The notes beneath the pieces were generated by a model, which saw only the letters and a list, made by a program, of their open reading frames with translations, did not search any database and was not told where the DNA came from. From CAVOEB01 sp965249645 (GTDB lineage Bacteria; Pseudomonadota; Alphaproteobacteria; UBA828; JAPUJA01): a stretch of 64,000 bases of DNA. The stretch covers positions 186,001 to 250,000 of the forward strand of contig CBDFML010000011.1 of assembly GCA_965249645.1 (NCBI GenBank), read 5' to 3'. Every line of letters starts with the position of its first letter. The stretch's first letter is position 1. Shown here piece after piece: positions 59,546 to 64,000 of the stretch. The translations under genes were made by a program, and so were the position numbers.

Positions 59546-60127
59546 ATGTCGAATCGACGCAAAAAGTGGGATGGATTTGGGGCTGATTTTGCAGCCAACC
59601 ATCGCCCACATGCGGGTCATTTCTCGTACGAGACTAACCGTTCGATTGAGGAAAATGGCGTGATGAAGGAGTTTGAGGAAGCTTTGGCATCCTAAGGCGA
59701 GGAATTCTTCTCTGATGTGCATCACCGCGGCCCCGGTAACGATCCGCCCGATTGTCAGGCGTTAGATTTCGCGGGTAATCAAATAGGAATCGAAATCACT
59801 GAACTCGTCGATTCGAATTCTGCGGCGGCGGCACGCCGTGAACAAAATTACGATTGGAAAGATTGGCGCGAGGATCTTATTCCGGCTCTGGATCAGATCC
59901 TGCGGAAGAAAAATAAGCCGGCCGCACTCAAGGGAGGGCCGTACTCCGAGTATGTGCTCGTAATCTATTCTGATGAGCCATGGTTAGAGCTGAAACGAAT
60001 TAGTGAAGCGCTGGCCGGTCATTCATTTCCGGCAACTTCCCTCATCACACGGTCGTATCTGCTTATTTCATATGATCCCCCTGAAAAGAGGTATCCGCTC
60101 GTTCGGTTCAATATTGATCAGCGTTGA
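59546..60127 (+). pseudogene. Nuclease-fold-like hypothetical protein gene with an internal TAA codon
   Basis: From the ATG at 59546 the frame gives MSNRRKKWDGFGADFAANHR and ends at TAA 59693-59695 after EEALAS. The same frame resumes GEEFFSDVHHRGPGNDPPDC, then QALDFAGNQIGIEITELVD, and runs to 60127 (IDQR). The D...ExT pattern in NDPPDC...IGIEITELVD resembles PD-(D/E)XK nuclease-like hypothetical proteins, with the usual lysine replaced. A single nonsense codon in a 193-residue gene fits best; a GTG at 59717 could still start a 136-residue product. Base composition is clearly more AT-rich than the neighbours, so the gene looks acquired. Confidence 0.6.
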
Positions 60128-60260
60128 ATTTTGTTCACAGCTTGAAACGTTCAATTCGTGGACAACCCGTTGCCGACGAATTTGAATTGCCGCTTCCTTC
60201 ACCTGCTAGCCCGGATGGTGTAGCCTCGCGGGCCTCGATCACCCGCGCGAGGCTCGTCCC

Positions 60261-61076
60261 GTGACCGTTTCTTCCGACATGACCTTCGCCGTAGCCGGCT
60301 GCGCCGGGCGCATGGGACGCACGCTCATGGCCGAGGTTCTGGCTGCCAAAGGCTGCACGCTCGTGGCGGGGTCCGAATCGCCCGGCCACGAAGCGGTGGG
60401 GCGCGATTTGGGCGCTCTCGCCGGCGCCGGGACGCTGGGCGTCGCCTGTATGGACACGCCCGACGCGCTGTTTGCCGCCGACGCGGTGCTCGATTTCACC
60501 ACCCCCGCCGCCTCCCTCGCCCATGCCCGCCTCGCCGCCGCTCAAGGCCGCGTTCTGGTCATCGGAACCACCGGGATCGATGCCGCCCAGGCGGGCGAGC
60601 TGGAGGCCGCCGCCGCTGCCGCCGCCATTGTCTGGGCGGCGAACATGAGCGTCGGCATCAACCTGCTGCTGGGCTTGACCGAAAAGGTCGCGGCCCTGCT
60701 CGACGAGAGCACCGACATCGAGGTCGTCGAGATGCATCACCGTCATAAGGTCGACGCCCCGTCGGGCACCTCGCTGGCGCTGGGCCGTGCCGCCGCCGCC
60801 GGGCGCGGCGTCGCGCTCAACGACGTCGCGGTGCGTAACCGCGACGGGGTCACCGGCCCGCGGCCCGCGGGCGCCATCGGCTTTTCCAACATCCGGGGTG
60901 GCGACGTGGTCGGCGATCACACGGTAATCTTCGCCGGCACCGGCGAGCGTATCGAACTCACCCACCGCGCGAGCGACCGCGCCATCTACGCGCAAGGAGC
61001 CTTGCGTGCCGCGCGCTGGGCAAAGGGCCGCGCGCCGGGTCTTTATTCCATGAAGGACGTGCTGGGGCTGGGCTGA
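60261..61076 (+). CDS. dapB: 4-hydroxy-tetrahydrodipicolinate reductase
   Basis: A 271-residue DapB of lysine and meso-diaminopimelate synthesis. The NAD(P) loop is AVAGCAGRMGRTLMAEVLAA. The signature EVVEMHHRHKVDAPSGTSLA holds the catalytic His and Lys, and the C-terminal block is DHTVIFAGTGERIELTHRAS. A GTG at 60261 is used; an ATG at 60279 is an alternative. In alphaproteobacteria dapB often follows dnaKJ; here the broken nuclease-like gene intervenes. Confidence 0.96.
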   Translation: MTVSSDMTFAVAGCAGRMGRTLMAEVLAAKGCTLVAGSESPGHEAVGRDLGALAGAGTLGVACMDTPDALFAADAVLDFTTPAASLAHARLAAAQGRVLVIGTTGIDAAQAGELEAAAAAAAIVWAANMSVGINLLLGLTEKVAALLDESTDIEVVEMHHRHKVDAPSGTSLALGRAAAAGRGVALNDVAVRNRDGVTGPRPAGAIGFSNIRGGDVVGDHTVIFAGTGERIELTHRASDRAIYAQGALRAARWAKGRAPGLYSMKDVLGLG

Positions 61077-61110
61077 CGCACGCCCGGCTTCGTTGCTGTG
61101 GATGACCGTT

Positions 61111-62370
61111 ATGGCCACCATCGAGCTGACCGACGAGGAACGAAAGCTTGCGCGCGACGAGGCGGGTCCGGCCGTGGGCCTCGCCATGCGGGTGGTCGCC
61201 GAGACCGCCGGCTGGCTCGGCGCGCGCCGCCTGCTGCCCATCGCGTCGGCCCATATCGACGGCTGCCTCTATCACGGCGATTCGGGTGTCGAGTTCGCGC
61301 GCCGGCTGGTGGCCGACGGCGCGCGGGTCGCTGTGCCCACCACGCTGAACGTCGGCGCGCTCGATCTCATCCACCCCGAGCGCGTCCGTGCCGATCTGGA
61401 CCGCCGCTCCATGGCCAGGGCCCTGATGGATGCCTATGTCGCGATGGGCTGCGCGCCGACCTGGACCTGCGCACCCTACCAGGCGGGCCACCGCCCGGCC
61501 GCGGGCACCGACGTCGCCTGGGGCGAGAGCAACGCCGTGGTGTTCTGCAATTCGGTGCTGGGCGCGCGGACCAACCGCTACGGTGATTTCCTCGATATTT
61601 GCTGCGCGCTCACCGCCCGGGCCCCCGACGCGGGCCTCCACCGGCCCGAAAACCGGCGCGCCCGCGTCGTCGTCGAGACCGACGGTCTGTCGTCTGCGTT
61701 GCGTGACGCCGACGCCTTTTACCCTGCGCTCGGCGCCTGGCTCGGCGCCGAGCTGGGCGAAACCGTAGCGGTGATCACCGGCTTGCCGGCCAACCTCGCC
61801 GAAGACCGGCTCAAGGCACTGGGCGCGAGCGCCGCCAGCGAGGGCGCGGTCGGGCTGTTCCACGTCGTGGGCTCGACGCCCGAGGCGCCCGACGTCGAGA
61901 CCGCGCGGGGCGGAATTGCGCCCGAGCGCACCATCGCGCTCACTCCCGCCATGATCCGCGCCGCACGCGATGCGCTCTCGACCGTCGCGGGCGACGGTCT
62001 CGACGCCGTGGCGCTCGGCAGCCCCCATTTCTCGACCACGGAGTTCGCCGCCTTCGAGCGCCTGCGCGCGGGCCGCCGGTTTACGCAGCCGGTCTATATC
62101 TGCACCGGGCGGGGCGTTTTGGCCGAGCTTGCAAGCGCGGGCCAGGACGAGGACATGCGTGCCGCCGGGGTCGTCCTCGTCGCCGACACTTGCATCGTGG
62201 TCACGCCGATTCTGCCGGCGGGCGGCGGCGTGGTGATGACCAGCTCGGGCAAGTTTGCCCACTACACCCCGGCCAACACCGGCTACGAAGTGGTCTATGG
62301 CAGCCTGGCCGACTGCGTCGAATCGGCGGTCGCCGGACGCATCGTGCGGGACGAGTCGTTATGGAACTAA
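61111..62370 (+). CDS. Aconitase X catalytic subunit
   Basis: A 419-residue AcnX large subunit (DUF521). Blocks are IASAHIDGCLYHGDSGVEFA, VPTTLNVGALDLIHPERVRA, CAPYQAGHRPAAGTDVAWGE and FCNSVLGARTNRYGDFLDIC; cysteine ligands of an Fe-S cluster are among these. Bacterial two-subunit AcnX enzymes characterised so far are cis-3-hydroxy-L-proline dehydratases, so that is the best guess. The ATG at 61111 begins MATIELTDEERKLARDEAGP; starts at 61102 or 61093 are possible. It overlaps the small subunit by 10 bp. Confidence 0.9.
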   Translation: MATIELTDEERKLARDEAGPAVGLAMRVVAETAGWLGARRLLPIASAHIDGCLYHGDSGVEFARRLVADGARVAVPTTLNVGALDLIHPERVRADLDRRSMARALMDAYVAMGCAPTWTCAPYQAGHRPAAGTDVAWGESNAVVFCNSVLGARTNRYGDFLDICCALTARAPDAGLHRPENRRARVVVETDGLSSALRDADAFYPALGAWLGAELGETVAVITGLPANLAEDRLKALGASAASEGAVGLFHVVGSTPEAPDVETARGGIAPERTIALTPAMIRAARDALSTVAGDGLDAVALGSPHFSTTEFAAFERLRAGRRFTQPVYICTGRGVLAELASAGQDEDMRAAGVVLVADTCIVVTPILPAGGGVVMTSSGKFAHYTPANTGYEVVYGSLADCVESAVAGRIVRDESLWN

Positions 62371-62771
62371 CGCCGCGCCGGGTTCTTGTCGCCGGCCAGG
62401 CGGCGGCGGCGCTGCTCCGGCTCTCCGCTCCCATCAGCTTTTGGGGCGGGGTCGATCCCCACAGCGGTGCCATCGTCGATCCGCGCCATCCCGATTGCGG
62501 GGCCGAGGTTGCGGGCACGGCGCTGGCGCTGCCGTTCGCCATCGGCTCGAGCAGCTCCAGTGCGGTGATGCTTGAGCTGTTGCGCAACCACCGTGCCCCG
62601 GCGGCGCTGCTGATGGGCCGGATCGACGCGATCCTGGCGCTTGGCGTCGTGGTCGGGCGCGAGATGGGTTACGGCGCGATTCCCGTGCTCGAAGTGGATT
62701 TCGACGAACTCGTGCGCCTGCCCGCAAATGCCCGCCTCAGCATCGATGACGGCCGGATTTTAGTGTCCTAG
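62361..62771 (+). CDS. Aconitase X swivel-domain small subunit
   Basis: A 136-residue AcnX small subunit (DUF126 swivel domain). It shows ISFWGGVDPHSGAIVDPRHP and IGSSSSSAVMLELLRNHRAP, the serine-rich phosphate/carboxylate loop. It pairs with the large subunit as a split aconitase. The ATG at 62361 overlaps the upstream stop by 10 bp. No hydroxyproline transporter or downstream reductase is adjacent. Confidence 0.9.
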   Translation: MELTPRRVLVAGQAAAALLRLSAPISFWGGVDPHSGAIVDPRHPDCGAEVAGTALALPFAIGSSSSSAVMLELLRNHRAPAALLMGRIDAILALGVVVGREMGYGAIPVLEVDFDELVRLPANARLSIDDGRILVS

Positions 62772-62823
62772 CGCAAATTCCTGTAATCTCGGATCACGGA
62801 AAAATTGCGAGCTCGCAAGCGCG

Positions 62824-62866
62824 GGCCGCCGCTTATGCGGCGTAAGCCTGCGTGGCGCTTGAACGC
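62824..62866 (-). repeat. 43-nt post-gene repeat, copy 2
   Basis: 41 of 43 positions match copy 1 (37951-37993). On the minus strand it follows the DUF2244 gene and a stem-loop, the same order as in the other two copies. Confidence 0.8.
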
Positions 62867-62867
62867 A

Positions 62868-62891
62868 GTTTCGCTTTGCTTCTAGCGAAAC
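62868..62891 (-). terminator. Stem-loop after the DUF2244 gene
   Basis: Perfect 8-bp stem GTTTCGCT/AGCGAAAC with an 8-nt loop, beginning 11 nt past the minus-strand stop codon and leading into repeat copy 2. The sequence differs from the stems at copies 1 and 3. Confidence 0.6.
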
Positions 62892-62902
62892 GAAGCGGGT
62901 TC

Positions 62903-63433
62903 TTAAATCTCCGCGCCGGGCGCGATGCGCAAGTGCCCCAGCTCGCGGCGGAGCGCGTTCGCGAAGTCGAGCCGCTCGTCCGGCGAAAGAAACCGCGCGA
63001 TGGCGAGCCGCTGGCCGTGGCTGATCAGGGTCAGCGGGCTGTCGGGCTTGGGCGGCTCCTCGATCCGGACCTGGAGCCAGTAGGGCTCGAATTCCCAGAC
63101 CTGTTCGCGCCCGCCGGGCTGGCGCTGACATACGGTCAGGCGGCGCTCGGTCAGCTCGACGGTCTCCGAGAGCCGCCCGCTGCGGTAGCTGAGCCGGAAG
63201 GCGACGTAGATGAGGATCACGTCGAGCCCGAAGAAGCCCATCATCGGCCACGCGCCTTTGAGCATAAAGGCGATCCCGGCTGCGAAGCTCACGCCGCAGA
63301 CCAGCGCCATGACCAGGAGAAATCCCAGCCCGCCGAGCGAGCGGTTGGGCGTCAGCACGGCGCAAAAGTGCGGGGGGTCGGTCTCCGCGGCGATCTCTCC
63401 GGTGCTCTGCGTCGGTGTCATGGCGGCGATCAT
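62903..63433 (-). CDS. DUF2244 domain membrane protein
   Basis: A 176-residue protein with two adjacent membrane helices (GGLGFLLVMALVCGVSFAAG, and WPMMGFFGLDVILIYVAFRL). A cytoplasmic C-terminal domain follows, ending ARFLSPDERLDFANALRREL, matching DUF2244. In alphaproteobacteria DUF2244 genes often neighbour nth or cytochrome oxidase genes; the function is unknown. ATG at 63433 or 63421. Divergent from nth. Confidence 0.85.
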   Translation of the reverse strand: MIAAMTPTQSTGEIAAETDPPHFCAVLTPNRSLGGLGFLLVMALVCGVSFAAGIAFMLKGAWPMMGFFGLDVILIYVAFRLSYRSGRLSETVELTERRLTVCQRQPGGREQVWEFEPYWLQVRIEEPPKPDSPLTLISHGQRLAIARFLSPDERLDFANALRRELGHLRIAPGAEI

Positions 63434-63517
63434 AGGACGCGGACCCCGGTCCCTCCAGCGAAAATGCCGCCGCGCGGGCCTTTCGCGAAACGCCGGCGCG
63501 CGTTATCAAGGGGGGTG

Positions 63518-64000
63518 ATGAAAAAAGCCGACATCGAGAACTTCTTCGCGCGCCTCGCGGAAAAGATACCCGCGCCCAAGGGCGAGCTGGCGCACGTCAA
63601 CCCCTACACCCTGCTGGTTGCCGTCGTGCTCTCGGCCCAGGCGACGGATGCGGGCGTCAACAAGGCGACCGGGCCGCTTTTTGCGCTCGTCGACAGTCCC
63701 GGGAAGATGTTGGCGCTGGGCGAGGCCAAGCTCAAGGCGCACATCAAGACCATCGGCCTGTACAACACCAAGGCCAAGAACGTCATCGCGCTCAGCCGCA
63801 TCCTGGTCGAGCAGTATGACAGCACGGTGCCGGCCGATCGCACCGTGCTCGAATCCCTGCCCGGCGTCGGACGCAAGACCGCCAACGTGGTGCTCAATAT
63901 CGCCTTCGGCGAGCCGACCATCGCGGTCGACACCCACGTCTTCCGGGTCGGCAATCGCACCGGGCTCGCGCCCGGCAAGACCCCGCTCGCCGTCGAGCAG
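63518..64000 (+). CDS. nth: Endonuclease III, N-terminal part (cut by window edge)
   Basis: 161 codons of Nth, a base-excision repair glycosylase/AP lyase for oxidised pyrimidines. Start ATG at 63518 (MKKADIENFFARLAEKIPAP) after a GGGGGTG stretch. The helix-hairpin-helix LPGVGRKTANVVL carries the catalytic lysine, and the catalytic aspartate is in AVDTHVFRVGNR. The Fe-S cysteines at the C-terminus lie outside the window. Confidence 0.95.
   Translation, partial: MKKADIENFFARLAEKIPAPKGELAHVNPYTLLVAVVLSAQATDAGVNKATGPLFALVDSPGKMLALGEAKLKAHIKTIGLYNTKAKNVIALSRILVEQYDSTVPADRTVLESLPGVGRKTANVVLNIAFGEPTIAVDTHVFRVGNRTGLAPGKTPLAVEQ

Overview
The window is high-GC chromosomal DNA of an alphaproteobacterium, probably from the Rhodospirillales/Rhodovibrionales side of the class. 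The evidence is gene content and order: hemE facing ppsR, the run ppsR-maf-aroE-coaE-dnaQ with secB and fxsA opposite, a Tim44-domain protein, mltA, a GcrA-type cell-cycle regulator, hslVU beside a his operon, and hrcA-grpE-dnaK-dnaJ-dapB. Genes are packed tightly. Many are joined by ATGA, GTGA or TTGA stop/start overlaps, and GTG starts are common. No rRNA, tRNA or CRISPR array was seen.

Layout. 1-917: minus-strand operon of a DUF6489 protein, a [2Fe-2S] ferredoxin and mnmE, which runs off the left edge. 1199-5410: plus-strand operon of a DUF255 thioredoxin-fold protein, ogt, a dienelactone hydrolase and a quinone oxidoreductase. 5466-9536: rho, hemJ, hemH and hemE on the minus strand. 9537-9929: the hemE/ppsR spacer, the position of the chromosomal origin in Caulobacter and Rickettsia; it carries DnaA-box-like motifs, an AT-rich tract and GANTC sites. 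9930-20373: ppsR-maf-aroE-coaE-dnaQ, then secB/fxsA opposite, then a Tim44 protein-mltA and lutABC-smr. 20482-24634: gcrA, a TetR regulator with two operators, a complete IS whose transposase fuses a DruA-like (DUF4338) domain to an ISAs1 transposase, and a broken FecR gene. 24635-27978: a molybdoenzyme and an agmatinase-superfamily enzyme. 28104-29984: hslU and hslV. 30258-34659: the his operon, starting with an unusual HTH-HisB fusion. 34689-37432: a HIT protein, a DMT exporter and a glutamine-synthetase-like ligase. 37491-41760: a small protein, a CPBP protease, comM, a cupin and an acetamidase. 41916-50190: a peroxiredoxin, then the minus-strand group rsmI-yraN-BON lipoprotein-sirB1-gshB-cysK, in which cysK is split by an IS21-type element. 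50127-54115: an LppC-like lipoprotein, hemW, rdgB and rph. 54308-59518: hrcA-grpE-dnaK-dnaJ. 59546-60127: an AT-richer broken nuclease-like gene. 60261-64000: dapB, a two-subunit aconitase X, a DUF2244 protein and the start of nth.

Functionally this is mostly a housekeeping backbone: haem synthesis, shikimate, histidine and lysine synthesis, CoA, chaperones and proteolysis, RNA maturation, and nucleotide-pool sanitation. It is overlaid by two recent IS insertions and four lesion-bearing genes: fecR with a nonsense codon and a frameshift, cysK with an IS insertion, istA with a frameshift, and a nuclease-like gene with a nonsense codon. The most notable observations are the probable oriC, the DruA/ISAs1 fusion element with perfect 10-bp target duplications, the HTH-HisB fusion behind a promoter that predicts a leaderless mRNA, and a 43-nt element found three times just after stop codons, each time preceded by a hairpin of different sequence.
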